Assembly: GCA_046351555.1 (NCBI GenBank)
Contig: JAXLYI010000007.1
Span: 62,001-126,000 of the forward strand
Reading direction: 5' to 3'
DNA length: 64,000 nt
Origin: CAISKJ01 sp046351555
Lineage (GTDB): Bacteria > Myxococcota_A > Polyangia > Polyangiales > Ga0077539
In this document: positions 42,903-51,357 of the stretch, piece after piece
Numbering within the stretch: the stretch's first letter is position 1
Layout: every line of letters starts with the position of its first letter
Program-made: the position numbers and the translations under genes
Notes under the pieces: model-generated
Told to the model about the DNA's origin: nothing
Database searches by the model: none
The model's input: the letters and a program-made list of their open reading frames with translations, nothing else

Positions 42903-43796
42903 ATGAGGGTCTTCCATTTCCCCACCGCCGGCCTCGCGCTGGCGCTCCTCGGGTGCGGCTCCGAGGCGACGCCCGACGCGACGCCCCGCGTCTACGAGAT
43001 CCGCTTCGAGGCGCGCGCGGGCGCGACGCCCTTCCGCTGCGGGCAGGCGTACGCCGACGTCGGTGCCGACCGCTCCACCGTGTCGCCGGTCGACTTCCGC
43101 TTCTTCGTCCACGACGTCCGGCTCGTCACGGCGGGCGGGCAGGAGGTGGCCGCCGAGCTGGTGAGCGACGACGCGTGGCAGAGCCAGGGCGTGGCGCTGC
43201 TCGACTTCGCCGACGGCACGGGCGACTGCCTCAACACCACGCCCCAGACCAACGACCGCCTCCGGGTGCGGGCCCCCGCGGGCTCCTACCGGGGCCTCCG
43301 CTTCAAGGTGGGGGTGCCGGCCGCGCTCAACCACGTCAACGTGGCCACGCAGCCCTCGCCCCTCAACACCACCACCCTCTCCTGGACGTGGAACTTCGGC
43401 TACATCTTCTTCGCCGCGATGGGCCGCACGATGACGGAGGGGCGCCTTGTGCACCTGCTCCACGTCGGCAGCACGGAGTGCTCGGGCGACGCCGCCATGG
43501 GCGCTGCGGTCACCTGCGCGCGCGGGCACCGCCCCGAGGTTCGGATCGACGGCTTCGACCCCGAGCGCTCGGTGGTGGTGGCCGACTGGGCGGCGGTGTT
43601 CTCCAACACGATGATGCGCCAGCAGAACGAGTGCTCCGTCTTCCCCATGGACGGCCCCCCCGAGATGCGGACCACCTTCTGCGGCTGCCACTCGGAGGGC
43701 TCGCCGGCCGTGTGCGGGCCCCTCTTCTCGGCCGTGGGCCTCGACTGGACCACCGGGGCGAACACCGCCACGCAGCGGGTCTTCCGCGCGCAGTGA
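42903..43796 (+). CDS. mbnP: MbnP-family copper-binding lipoprotein (metallo-mystery pair, four-Cys)
   Basis: 297 residues; lipoprotein signal LALALLGCG. Family features: RFEARAGATPFRCGQAY, VDFRFFVHDVRLVT, DCLNTTPQTND, YRGLRFKVGVPAALNHVN, LSWTWNFGYIFF and a C-terminal Cys cluster (FCGCHSEGSPAVCGP). In the characterised methanotroph pair, MbnH oxidises a Trp of MbnP to kynurenine, which helps bind copper; several candidate Trp are in the SWTWNF motif. The partner gene starts 7 bp downstream. Periplasmic or surface copper handling is expected. Confidence 0.9.
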   Translation: MRVFHFPTAGLALALLGCGSEATPDATPRVYEIRFEARAGATPFRCGQAYADVGADRSTVSPVDFRFFVHDVRLVTAGGQEVAAELVSDDAWQSQGVALLDFADGTGDCLNTTPQTNDRLRVRAPAGSYRGLRFKVGVPAALNHVNVATQPSPLNTTTLSWTWNFGYIFFAAMGRTMTEGRLVHLLHVGSTECSGDAAMGAAVTCARGHRPEVRIDGFDPERSVVVADWAAVFSNTMMRQQNECSVFPMDGPPEMRTTFCGCHSEGSPAVCGPLFSAVGLDWTTGANTATQRVFRAQ

Positions 43797-43803
43797 GGCG
43801 GCC

Positions 43804-44937
43804 GTGAGGCTGGCCCGCATCGCCTCGGTCGCGCTCGCGGCGCTCCTCGGGTGCTCGTCGGCCGACGAGCCCGCGGGCTACGACTGGCGCCTGCCGCCGG
43901 GCTTCCCGCGCCCGCTGGTGCCCGAGGACAACCCCATGACGGCGGCGGGGTTCGAACTCGGGCGGCGCCTCTTCTACGACGCGCGCCTCTCGGGCAACCA
44001 GACGCAGTCCTGCGCCTCGTGCCACCGGCAGGAGCTGGCCTTCACCGACGGCCTCCCGACGTCGCGGGGCTCGACGGGAGAGGCCACGCCGCGCAACGCG
44101 ATGAGCCTCGCCAACGTGGCCTACGCGTCGACGTACACGTGGGCCAACCCCACGCTCATCACGCTGGAGGCGCAGGGCCTCACGCCCCTCTTCGGCGAGC
44201 ACCCCACGGAGCTCGGCCTCCGCGGGCGGGAGGGCGAGCTGGTCGCGCGGCTCCGGGCCGTGCCGCGTTACCGCGAGCTCTTCGCCCGCGCCTTCCCCGG
44301 CGAGGCCGACCCGGTCACCGTGCGCAACGTGCTCAAGGGGCTCGCGAGCTTCCAGCGCGCCCTCATCTCCGGCGACTCGCCCTACGACCGCTACCAGCGC
44401 GGCGACCGCGCGGCCCTCTCGGAGTCGGCCCGGCGCGGCGAGCGGCTCTTCGGGTCGGAGCGCTTCGAGTGCTTCCACTGCCACGCGGGCTTCAACTTCC
44501 AGGACGCGGTGCGCCACGTCGGGAGGCCCTTCAACGAAGACCTCTTCCACAACACGGGGCTCTACAACATCGGCGGCCGCGGGGACTACCCGGCGAACAA
44601 CACGGGGCTCCGTGAGTTCACTCGGCGCGCGGAGGACATGGGGCGCTTCCGGGCGCCGACGCTGCGCAACGTGGCCGTCACCGCGCCCTACATGCACGAC
44701 GGCTCCGTCGCGACGCTCCCCGAGGTGATCGACCACTACGCCGCCGGGGGCCGCACGATCGCGTCGGGGCCCTACGCGGGCGTCGGGCGCGCCAACCCGT
44801 ACAAGAGCGTCTTCGTCATCGGCTTCACGCCTACCCCGCAGGAGCGCGCCGACCTCCTCGCCTTCCTGGAGAGCCTCACGGACTCGACCTTCCTGCGCGA
44901 CCCCCGCTTCGCCGACCCGTGGCCCACGCAGCCGTAG
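43804..44937 (+). CDS. mbnH: MbnH-type di-heme enzyme (cytochrome c peroxidase family)
   Basis: 377 residues; lipoprotein signal ALAALLGCSS. Two c-type heme motifs, CASCH (70-74) and CFHCH (223-227), sit in the MauG/cytochrome-c-peroxidase framework: GFELGRRLFYDARLSGNQTQ, RNAMSLANVAY, GRPFNEDLFHNTGLYNIGG, APTLRNVAVTAPYMHDGS and LLAFLESLTD. The family forms a bis-Fe(IV) state to modify Trp on its MbnP partner. It directly follows that gene, as in other genomes. GTG 43804 is the start giving the signal peptide. Confidence 0.92.
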   Translation: MRLARIASVALAALLGCSSADEPAGYDWRLPPGFPRPLVPEDNPMTAAGFELGRRLFYDARLSGNQTQSCASCHRQELAFTDGLPTSRGSTGEATPRNAMSLANVAYASTYTWANPTLITLEAQGLTPLFGEHPTELGLRGREGELVARLRAVPRYRELFARAFPGEADPVTVRNVLKGLASFQRALISGDSPYDRYQRGDRAALSESARRGERLFGSERFECFHCHAGFNFQDAVRHVGRPFNEDLFHNTGLYNIGGRGDYPANNTGLREFTRRAEDMGRFRAPTLRNVAVTAPYMHDGSVATLPEVIDHYAAGGRTIASGPYAGVGRANPYKSVFVIGFTPTPQERADLLAFLESLTDSTFLRDPRFADPWPTQP

Positions 44938-45010
44938 GACGGCAGCGGCGCGGCCGGCCGCGGGCGAGGTGCACGGCGGGCGAAGAGGGCAGCGGGCACC
45001 CCGCACCGCA

Positions 45011-45060
45011 CGGCGCACCGTTCAACGCCGGCGGCGGCGGGCGGCGAGCGCGGCGGCGCC
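45011..45060. repeat. Imperfect direct repeat, copy 2 (3' end of the phosphoesterase gene)
   Basis: Contains the last 13 codons and stop of the gene at 45022-46356 plus 11 bp beyond it. Partner of 42801-42847; together they bracket MbnP and MbnH. Confidence 0.8.
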
Positions 45061-46356
45061 CACCCCGAGCGCGAGCGTGGCCACCTGGAGGCCGGTGGAC
45101 GCCGCGCCCCCCGTCGGCGCGGGGGCGCGCGGCGGGGCCGGGGCGGCGGGGCCGGCGTCGGGCGCGGGGCGGGTGTAGCGCGGCCGCGAGCTCGCGGTGC
45201 GGGGGCGCGCGCCGGGGTGGCGGATGTCGAAGCGGTCGAGCACCGAGCCGTCGGGGCGGAGTGCGGTGAAGGTGAGCTGCTCGCGCTCGACGTCGACGCG
45301 GACGTAGTGGTGCTGGCGCGCGAACACGCGGGTGTAGGGCCGCGGGGTGGTGGGGTCGTAGAGCGGCGCGCCGCTGCCGCCGGTGACGAGGTAGCGCAGG
45401 CCGCGCTCCTCGCCGCGCTCGTAGATGTGGTCGTGGCCGGCGACGACGAGGTCGACGCGGTGGCGGCGGAAGAGGTCGGCGACGCCGGCGGCGCGGAGGC
45501 CGCGGTTCTCGCCGTGGTTGGCGGAGGAGTGCATGCCCCAGTGGAGGACGACGAGGAGGAAGTCGTCGGGCGCCTCGGCGCGCATCCGGGTGAGCTGGTC
45601 CTCGAGCCAGGCGCGCATGTGGGGGGAGGTCCAGTTGTCGAAGGCGTTGGCCAGCACGAGGTGGACGTTGCCGTAGTGCAGGGTGTAGTCGAGCTCGGGG
45701 CGGGGCGAGTCCTCCTCGCTGTGGACGTAGCGGCGGAAGTTGGCGACGCCGGCGGGCGCGGCGCCCTGGAGCTCGTGGTTGCCGACGACGGGGACCCACG
45801 CGGCGTCGCGCAGCGCGTCGCGCTCGATGTCGAAGAAGCGCTGCCACTGGGCCTCGACGCGCCCGTCGCCGACGAGGTCGCCGGTGTGGACGACGAAGTC
45901 CGCGCCCTCACGCGCGACGGCGCGCATCACCGCCGCGTGGGCCACGTGCCCCCCGCGCGTGTCGCCGTACAGCACGAAGCGGAACGGCGCGAACGCGTCG
46001 GGCATCGCGTTGAAGGCGCCGCGCGCCGGCGCGAGGCCCGGGCCGGTCACCTCGTAGCGGTAGCGCGCGCCGGGCGTGAGCCCCGAGACGCGGAGCTCGT
46101 GGAGGGCGGCGACGGCGGCGTCGTTGACCACGATGGGCCCGGGCTCGGGCGCGCCCGCGGGGACGGCCTCCCACACGCGGACGCTCACGGGGCCCGGCGC
46201 CTCCCGCTCGACCATCACGGTGATGCCGCCGAGGCGCGGCGCCATCAGCCACGGGCCCTTGCGCACGCCGCCCTCGGCCGACGCGCGCGCCGACGTCGCC
46301 GCGAGCGCGAGCGCGCAGGCGGCGCGGGCGAGGCGGAGCCGCAGGGCGTCAGGCAT
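45022..46356 (-). CDS. Secreted purple-acid-phosphatase-like metallophosphoesterase with sorting tail
   Basis: 444 residues. Signal peptide (RLARAACALALAATSARA), an N-terminal Fn3-like domain (VSVRVWEAVPAG, LRVSGLTPGARYRYEVTGPG), then a calcineurin-type phosphoesterase: VLYGDTRGGHVAH, FVVHTGDLVGDG, PVVGNHEL, VVLHWGMHSSA and VVAGHDHIYERG, the five metal-ligand blocks. A Pro/Ala linker leads to a hydrophobic helix and ARRRRR, a membrane/sorting tail like MYXO-CTERM but lacking the Gly-Cys. The substrate is unknown. Its 3' end is duplicated at 42801. Confidence 0.9.
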   Translation of the reverse strand: MPDALRLRLARAACALALAATSARASAEGGVRKGPWLMAPRLGGITVMVEREAPGPVSVRVWEAVPAGAPEPGPIVVNDAAVAALHELRVSGLTPGARYRYEVTGPGLAPARGAFNAMPDAFAPFRFVLYGDTRGGHVAHAAVMRAVAREGADFVVHTGDLVGDGRVEAQWQRFFDIERDALRDAAWVPVVGNHELQGAAPAGVANFRRYVHSEEDSPRPELDYTLHYGNVHLVLANAFDNWTSPHMRAWLEDQLTRMRAEAPDDFLLVVLHWGMHSSANHGENRGLRAAGVADLFRRHRVDLVVAGHDHIYERGEERGLRYLVTGGSGAPLYDPTTPRPYTRVFARQHHYVRVDVEREQLTFTALRPDGSVLDRFDIRHPGARPRTASSRPRYTRPAPDAGPAAPAPPRAPAPTGGAASTGLQVATLALGVGAAALAARRRRR

Positions 46357-46446
46357 CGGCGTACATCCAGCGCGCCACCGGACGGGTCTCATAGACGGTT
46401 TCGCGCGGCGCATGAAGAGGCAGCGCGCGCGGGGGGTGGCGGATGG

Positions 46447-47727
46447 CTACGCCTTCGCGCGGCGGCGACGGCCGAACACCGCCGCGAGCGCGGCCGCGAG
46501 GGCCCAGGCGCCGTGGGCCGAGGGCGCTGCTGCGTTGGCGTTGCAGCCCGAGGACGGCTGCGCCACCACGGGCGGGCGGAGGGCGGCGTCGGCGGCGGGG
46601 GCGTCGGCGGCGGGGGCGTCGGCGGGGGCCGCGGCGTCGGGCGGCGGGGCGGCCGCGTCGGGGGGCGGCGCGAGGCGCGGGTCGTGGATGCAGCGCGACA
46701 TGTCCTGCGCGCACACCCAGCCCTCGGGGCACGCCGCGCAGTCGGTGGTGGTGCACTCGCGCGCGGCGCCGGTCATGCGGCAGACGTACTCGGTGTTGCA
46801 CTGCACGTCGGAGGCGCAGGCCTCGCCGATCTCGCCGGGGCGCGCGGGCGGCGGCGTGACCCACGCGGGCGGGGCGTAGCCGCCCATGGTGGCGGCGCGC
46901 GCGGTCTGGGCGCGGATCCAGTCGGCGTACTCGTCGACGCGGGTGTAGATGGGCGAGTCGCACGAGTTGGCCGCGCCGCGCGAGAGCACGCCGAACACGT
47001 CGCCGAACTCGTCGAGCGCCGGGCCGCCCGAGTCGCCGCGGCACGTGCCCGTGTTGGCGAGCCACTCCTTCTCCTCGAGGATCGTGACGCCGCGGGCCAC
47101 CGCGCGGCCGACGAACTCCACCGAGAGGCCGCTCCGCATCCGGCGCGTGCCCGAGCCGGTGCCCGCGCCCGACGTCGACCCGTACCCGCTCGCGGTGAAC
47201 ACGTCGTGCGCCTGGGGCGCGAGGTCGAGCCGCGGGCGCATCAGCGGCGTCGCGGCGATCGGCGCGACCAGCCGCAGGAGCGCGATGTCCCTGCCGCAGA
47301 AGGGGACGTTGAGCGAGTCGGCCGGCGTGATCACCTCCGCCGCGCGCACCGAGCGGACGCCGGGCCCGAGCACCGGGTCGGTGGTGACGTAGAACGACGA
47401 CGCCGGGTAGGTGGCCGCCGTCTGCGTGGTGGGGTGCGTCACCCCGCCGATCGTGGTGGGCGAGCACACGATCCCCTCGCCCTGCACCGGCGACACGCAG
47501 TGGCGGGCGGTGAGCACCAGCGTCGGCGCGATCAGCGAGCCGGTGCACGTCCCGAGGCCCCCGGTGCCGACGATGGTGATGCCGACCACGGCGGTGTGCG
47601 TGGTGTCGTCGACGCCGCCGAAGATGGCCGACGCCGACGTCGCCGGCGCCTCCACCCCGACGCACGACAGGATCGACGCGACGAGCGGGGCGAGCAGGAG
47701 GGGCACGCGGCGCGGGGCGAGGGGCAT
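46447..47727 (-). CDS. Trypsin-like serine protease with MYXO-CTERM tail
   Basis: 426 residues. Lipoprotein-like or Sec signal (LLLAPLVASILSC), chymotrypsin-fold domain starting IFGGVDDTTHTAVVGI with TARHC (His), FCGRDIALLRL (Asp) and GTCRGDSGGPAL (Ser). A Cys-rich segment (CASDVQCNTEYVC and further pairs) and a Pro/Asp/Ala linker follow. The end, SSGCNANAAAPSAHGAW plus a hydrophobic helix and GRRRRAKA, is a classical MYXO-CTERM signal for surface anchoring. Catalytically intact. Target unknown. Confidence 0.93.
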   Translation of the reverse strand: MPLAPRRVPLLLAPLVASILSCVGVEAPATSASAIFGGVDDTTHTAVVGITIVGTGGLGTCTGSLIAPTLVLTARHCVSPVQGEGIVCSPTTIGGVTHPTTQTAATYPASSFYVTTDPVLGPGVRSVRAAEVITPADSLNVPFCGRDIALLRLVAPIAATPLMRPRLDLAPQAHDVFTASGYGSTSGAGTGSGTRRMRSGLSVEFVGRAVARGVTILEEKEWLANTGTCRGDSGGPALDEFGDVFGVLSRGAANSCDSPIYTRVDEYADWIRAQTARAATMGGYAPPAWVTPPPARPGEIGEACASDVQCNTEYVCRMTGAARECTTTDCAACPEGWVCAQDMSRCIHDPRLAPPPDAAAPPPDAAAPADAPAADAPAADAALRPPVVAQPSSGCNANAAAPSAHGAWALAAALAAVFGRRRRAKA

Positions 47728-47842
47728 GGGCGTTTGGCTCTCCGTACGGGCGGTGGGGGGCGAAAGGCGCGCGGACCCTACACGGGCTTGCGGGGGGTGA
47801 AAAGGGCGGCCCCGACGCCGCGGCGGAGCGGGGCGCGGGCGA

Positions 47843-49177
47843 TCAGGGTGCACCGCCGGAGAGGGTCTCGATGCGCGAGCCGTCGGCGCGGAAGGCCTCC
47901 CAGCGCCAGCGCCGCGCGTCGAGCGAGAGGATCGCGTAGCCGTGGGTGGTCTCCTGCCGCTCGACCCACGGCGCGGTCCCGTGGAACTGGTAGAGCGGCG
48001 CGCCGGCCCCGCCGAACACGAGGTAGCGTGTGCCACGGTCTGCGGGGGTCTCGTCGTGCAGCATGGGGCGCGACGACTGGTAGTTGTGCGTGTGGCCGGC
48101 GAGGTCGAGGTCGACGTGGAAGCGGTCGAGGAGCTCGCCCCAGACGCGCCGCGTCGCGAGGTCGGGCTCGTGGCCGCCGCTGGTGGTGTGCATCGGGGCG
48201 TGGTGCGCGGTGGCGACCCACGGGGTGCGCGCGCGGTCGACCGCGGCGAGCTCGCGCGCGAGGAAGTCCGCCTCCGTGCGGCGGATGACGCCCCACGGCG
48301 GGAGCGTGACGTCGTTGAGCCCGACGAGCCGCAGGGGCCCGTAGGTCGCCGCCCACCAGCGCCCGTGGTAGCGCGCGTCGCCGTTGGGGGGGTAGGCGAA
48401 CTGCGCGTCGGTGACGGCGTTGAGGCCCTCGTGGTTGCCGTCGACCCACCACGCGGGGACGCGCGCGAGGAGCTCGGGGGCGGCTTCGAAGAAGGCGTCC
48501 CAGAAGGGCTGCTGGCTGCCGTCGACCACCGCGTCGCCGGTGAAGATCATCGCGTCGGGCCGCTCGCGGAGCGCGCGGGCGGCGACCGCGCGCCACACCG
48601 CGGGGTCGGAGCGCGAGTCGCCCGTGACGAGCAGGCGCACGGGCTCTGGGCCGTCGGGCGCGGTGACGAACTCGAAGCGCGCCGAGCGGTGCGCGCCGCC
48701 GCCGACGTCGTACTCGTGGCGCCGGCCGGGGGCGAGGTCGCAGAGGTGGGCGCGGTGCTGCCGGACGCCCGCGTTGCCCGGGTACGTGAACGAGTACCCG
48801 CGCGCGACCCGGTCGACGGCCTCGCCCGCGGCCCGGTAGCGCACCTCGGAGGCGAGCGTCGCCTCGTCGGTGGCCCACTGCGCCGTGATCGCGCGGGCCG
48901 GGTCGCCGACGAAGGTCAGGTGAACGTGACGCGGCGCGGCGTGGGCCCCGTACGCCTCCGCGTGTTCGCGCACCGCGGCGCGGGTGGGCATCGGCCCGGG
49001 GATCGCGTGGCCGCACCCGGCGCTCCGCGCGGCGTCGGGGGCGAAGGTGACGTCGGGGATATCAGGCGCGGCGGGTCGGGCGACGTCCCGGGGAGGCGCC
49101 GTCGCGGCGTCGCGCGCGGGGGCCGGGCGCGGCGCGCGGCACGCGACGGCGAGGCAGAGCGGGGCGAGCGCGCGCAT
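47843..49177 (-). CDS. Lipoprotein purple-acid-phosphatase-like phosphoesterase
   Basis: 444 residues; short lipoprotein signal (LAPLCLAVAC). N-terminal Fn3-like domain (ITAQWATDEATLASEVRYRA, HRAHLCDLAPGRRHEYDVGG) and phosphoesterase domain with LLVTGDSRSDP, MIFTGDAVVDGS, WWVDGNHEGLN, VATAHHAPMHT and DLAGHTHNYQSSRP. Same architecture as the enzyme at 45022 but lipid-anchored instead of C-terminally sorted, and only moderately similar, so probably an old duplication. It starts opposite the gene at 49494. Confidence 0.9.
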   Translation of the reverse strand: MRALAPLCLAVACRAPRPAPARDAATAPPRDVARPAAPDIPDVTFAPDAARSAGCGHAIPGPMPTRAAVREHAEAYGAHAAPRHVHLTFVGDPARAITAQWATDEATLASEVRYRAAGEAVDRVARGYSFTYPGNAGVRQHRAHLCDLAPGRRHEYDVGGGAHRSARFEFVTAPDGPEPVRLLVTGDSRSDPAVWRAVAARALRERPDAMIFTGDAVVDGSQQPFWDAFFEAAPELLARVPAWWVDGNHEGLNAVTDAQFAYPPNGDARYHGRWWAATYGPLRLVGLNDVTLPPWGVIRRTEADFLARELAAVDRARTPWVATAHHAPMHTTSGGHEPDLATRRVWGELLDRFHVDLDLAGHTHNYQSSRPMLHDETPADRGTRYLVFGGAGAPLYQFHGTAPWVERQETTHGYAILSLDARRWRWEAFRADGSRIETLSGGAP

Positions 49178-49264
49178 GGGGTGGGGTGGATGGTGCGGGA
49201 TGGTGGGGGCGTCACCGTCAGAAAAATCTCGCGAACGGGAATGAGCCCCCGGCGCATCTCAGTT

Positions 49265-49428
49265 GGAGCAATCAGATCGCGCGACCGCCGTCGCCCTCGC
49301 CGCGGCGTCACCGCTCCCCGGCACACGCACCGAACCTCCTCCTCACCAATGGCGGCGCGGCGCGCGGGTGACTCCCTCCTCCCGCCCGCTCGCCTTCAGG
49401 GCGCGGCGGTCGCGCGATCGGTTGCTCC
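49265..49428. repeat. 164-bp segment bounded by about 25-bp inverted repeats
   Basis: GATCGCGCGACCGCCG (49275-49290) is repeated as its exact reverse complement at 49404-49419. The match continues outward as GGAGCAA (49265-49271) / TTGCTCC (49422-49428). It fills the divergent gap between the genes starting at 49177 and 49494; nothing in the 113-bp interior looks coding. Candidate miniature transposable element or long hairpin RNA. The remaining part of this 316-bp gap holds no recognised signal. Confidence 0.65.
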
Positions 49429-49493
49429 TCTCCTCGGAGGGTTTCCAGGCACTCGCAGAACACGCGGCGCTGTCGTACGTCTCCGTGAGCGTC

Positions 49494-50795
49494 ATGCGAG
49501 CCCGGTTGTTCTTCTCGGTCGTCCTCGCCGCGTCGGCGGCTTCTGCGCAGCGCGCGCCCGACCCCGACGGCGACGACGACGCCCCGGCGCCCGCCGACGT
49601 GGGCTCCGGCGCCGTCCCCGCGCGCGCCCACTTCGAACGGGTGGGCCGGCCCCGCGGGGCGCTGCGGCGCGTGTGCGACCTCACCCCGCTCGGCGACGCG
49701 CTGTACTTCGTCGAGGCCTTCACCCCGCTCGGCTCCGACGGGGCGCGGGTGTTCCGCTATGCGCCCGGCCCCGCCCCCTTCGCCACGGCCTTCGACTGGA
49801 ACCGCCCCGGCGAGCCGACCAACGGCGGCGGCGGCGGCCAGGGCTTCACCCGCGTCCACGCGATCGACGGGCGGCTCTTCGTGCCCGACGCCGACCCCCC
49901 CTACGGGGGCTTCGGGATCGCCGATCACGGCACCGAGGGCTACGTGTTCGTCTCCGACCGCGCGGGCGCCTTCGCCCCACCGCGGATGCCCCGCCACCGC
50001 CTGCCGGGCCCGCCCGACCTCGCGCGCGACCGCCCCGGCGCCGCCGTGCTCCCGCGCGCCTACCACGTGATCGACGCGATCCGCTGGCGCGGCCGCTACC
50101 TCGCGAGCACCGGCAGCGTGCCGCCGCGCGAGCGCGCGTGGTACGGACCGTCGCCCGGCGCGCTCCACGTCGCCGACGAGTCCCTCGCGCGCTGGACGTA
50201 CGCCGCGGGGTACCCCGAGCGCGCGGCCAACGACGTGTGGCGGCTGACGTACATGGTGAGGTTCCGCGGGCGGCTGTACGCGGGCATTCAAGACTACTGG
50301 GGGCGCGAGGGCCACGACTACGCGGTGCTCGACGCGCCGCCCGACGTCACCTCCGTGCGGCCCGGCGATCTGCGCGCGGTGCAGGCGACGCCCGACGGCG
50401 GGGCCCAGACGCTCCGCTGGTACGCCGACCGCGGCACGCTCTACTGGGTGACGCTCGAGCGCGACCGCCGCACGCACCTCCGCGCCACCGACGACGGCGA
50501 CCGCTGGCGCGAGGTGGCGCTCCCGCCCGAGGCCGGCGACGTCACCGACGTCGTTCGCTGGCGCGACGGCCTCGTCGCCCTCACGAGCGCGGGGCTCTGG
50601 CGCGTCGACGTCGCCCCGCCCGCGCGCGTCGCCGAGGCGCCCACCGTCCCCGTCCGCGTGCGCGGGAGGCAGGTGAGCGCGAGCCATTTCGGCGTCGACG
50701 ACATCTTCTGCGCGGCGCCGCTCGGGGCGTACCGGGGGGAACTCTACGCGGGCTCGCAGCGCGATGGCTCGCTCTGGCGGCTCGTCGCGGAGTGA
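49494..50795 (+). CDS. Secreted beta-propeller-like protein
   Basis: 433 residues with a signal peptide (LFFSVVLAASAASAQ) and an acidic linker (DPDGDDDAPAPAD). The body repeats a pattern of a Gly/Asp turn then a Leu-Tyr/Phe-rich strand (GDALYFVEAFTPLGSDGARV, GRLFVPDADPPYGGFG, GRLYAGIQDYWGREGHDY, GTLYWVTLERDRRTHL, GELYAGSQRDGSLWRLV), about six to seven blades, as in propeller proteins. No catalytic motif seen. ATG 49494 is the only start giving a good signal peptide. Function unknown. Confidence 0.75.
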   Translation: MRARLFFSVVLAASAASAQRAPDPDGDDDAPAPADVGSGAVPARAHFERVGRPRGALRRVCDLTPLGDALYFVEAFTPLGSDGARVFRYAPGPAPFATAFDWNRPGEPTNGGGGGQGFTRVHAIDGRLFVPDADPPYGGFGIADHGTEGYVFVSDRAGAFAPPRMPRHRLPGPPDLARDRPGAAVLPRAYHVIDAIRWRGRYLASTGSVPPRERAWYGPSPGALHVADESLARWTYAAGYPERAANDVWRLTYMVRFRGRLYAGIQDYWGREGHDYAVLDAPPDVTSVRPGDLRAVQATPDGGAQTLRWYADRGTLYWVTLERDRRTHLRATDDGDRWREVALPPEAGDVTDVVRWRDGLVALTSAGLWRVDVAPPARVAEAPTVPVRVRGRQVSASHFGVDDIFCAAPLGAYRGELYAGSQRDGSLWRLVAE

Positions 50796-50802
50796 GCGCG
50801 CT

Positions 50803-51357
50803 TCAGGGCGGGACGATGAGGCGCCCGGGGGCCTGGCCGAGCGCGCTGATGGTGCCGTCGCGGTTGTGGCAGACGTTGCAGTCGCCGTGCGGCGGCGGCT
50901 GCGACATCTCGAGGTAGCGCCCGTTGGGCCCGCGCACCCGCACCCGCTGGAGCGGGAGCTGAAACTGGTGGTTGGTGTAGAAGTTCCCCACGCGGTTGGC
51001 GACGATGAAGAAGGGGCGGCCGGTGGCGTCGGTCACCTCGATCTCCGCGCGCGGCCGCGGGTCGCCCGGGGGCCCGCCCGGGTAGCCGTTGCAGTCGTCG
51101 GCCTCGTGGTAGCTGTTGAAGATGGTGCCCGCGACCGAGAACAGCGGCCCGCGGTGCCCGCGCCGGTGGCACGAGATGCACTCCCGCCCCGGGTGCATGT
51201 TGTTGTCGCCGCGGTCGCCGAACGTCCACCACGTCCCCGACACGCACCGCGGCCCGCCGGCGTCGAGCCGGTCGTCGGGCACGTAGCCCCCGCACGTCGG
51301 GAGCGTGAGCGCCCCCGCCGCCGACACGATCACCCACGCGATCAACGACCTGCGCAC
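50803..51357 (-). CDS. Lipoprotein with two c-type heme motifs
   Basis: 184 residues. GTG 51357 begins a signal (LIAWVIVSAAGALTLPTC) with a possible lipobox Cys. Two heme-binding motifs are visible, CISCH in the first half and CNVCH near the C-terminus, separated by a beta-rich domain (FSVAGTIFNSYHEADDCNG, RAEIEVTDATGRPFFIVANR). Likely a periplasmic electron carrier. It overlaps the MYXO-CTERM protein gene by 16 nt and is third in an operon with that gene and a His-rich membrane protein. Confidence 0.82.
   Translation of the reverse strand: MRRSLIAWVIVSAAGALTLPTCGGYVPDDRLDAGGPRCVSGTWWTFGDRGDNNMHPGRECISCHRRGHRGPLFSVAGTIFNSYHEADDCNGYPGGPPGDPRPRAEIEVTDATGRPFFIVANRVGNFYTNHQFQLPLQRVRVRGPNGRYLEMSQPPPHGDCNVCHNRDGTISALGQAPGRLIVPP

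Noticed and set aside
44949..44962. CGCGGCCGGCCGCG palindrome as an operator
   Set aside because: Such all-GC palindromes arise often by chance here; it lies between convergent genes and has no second copy nearby.
45217..48288. Plus-strand frame of 1023 codons
   Set aside because: Antisense of two secreted enzymes with intact active sites; stop-free by GC bias only.
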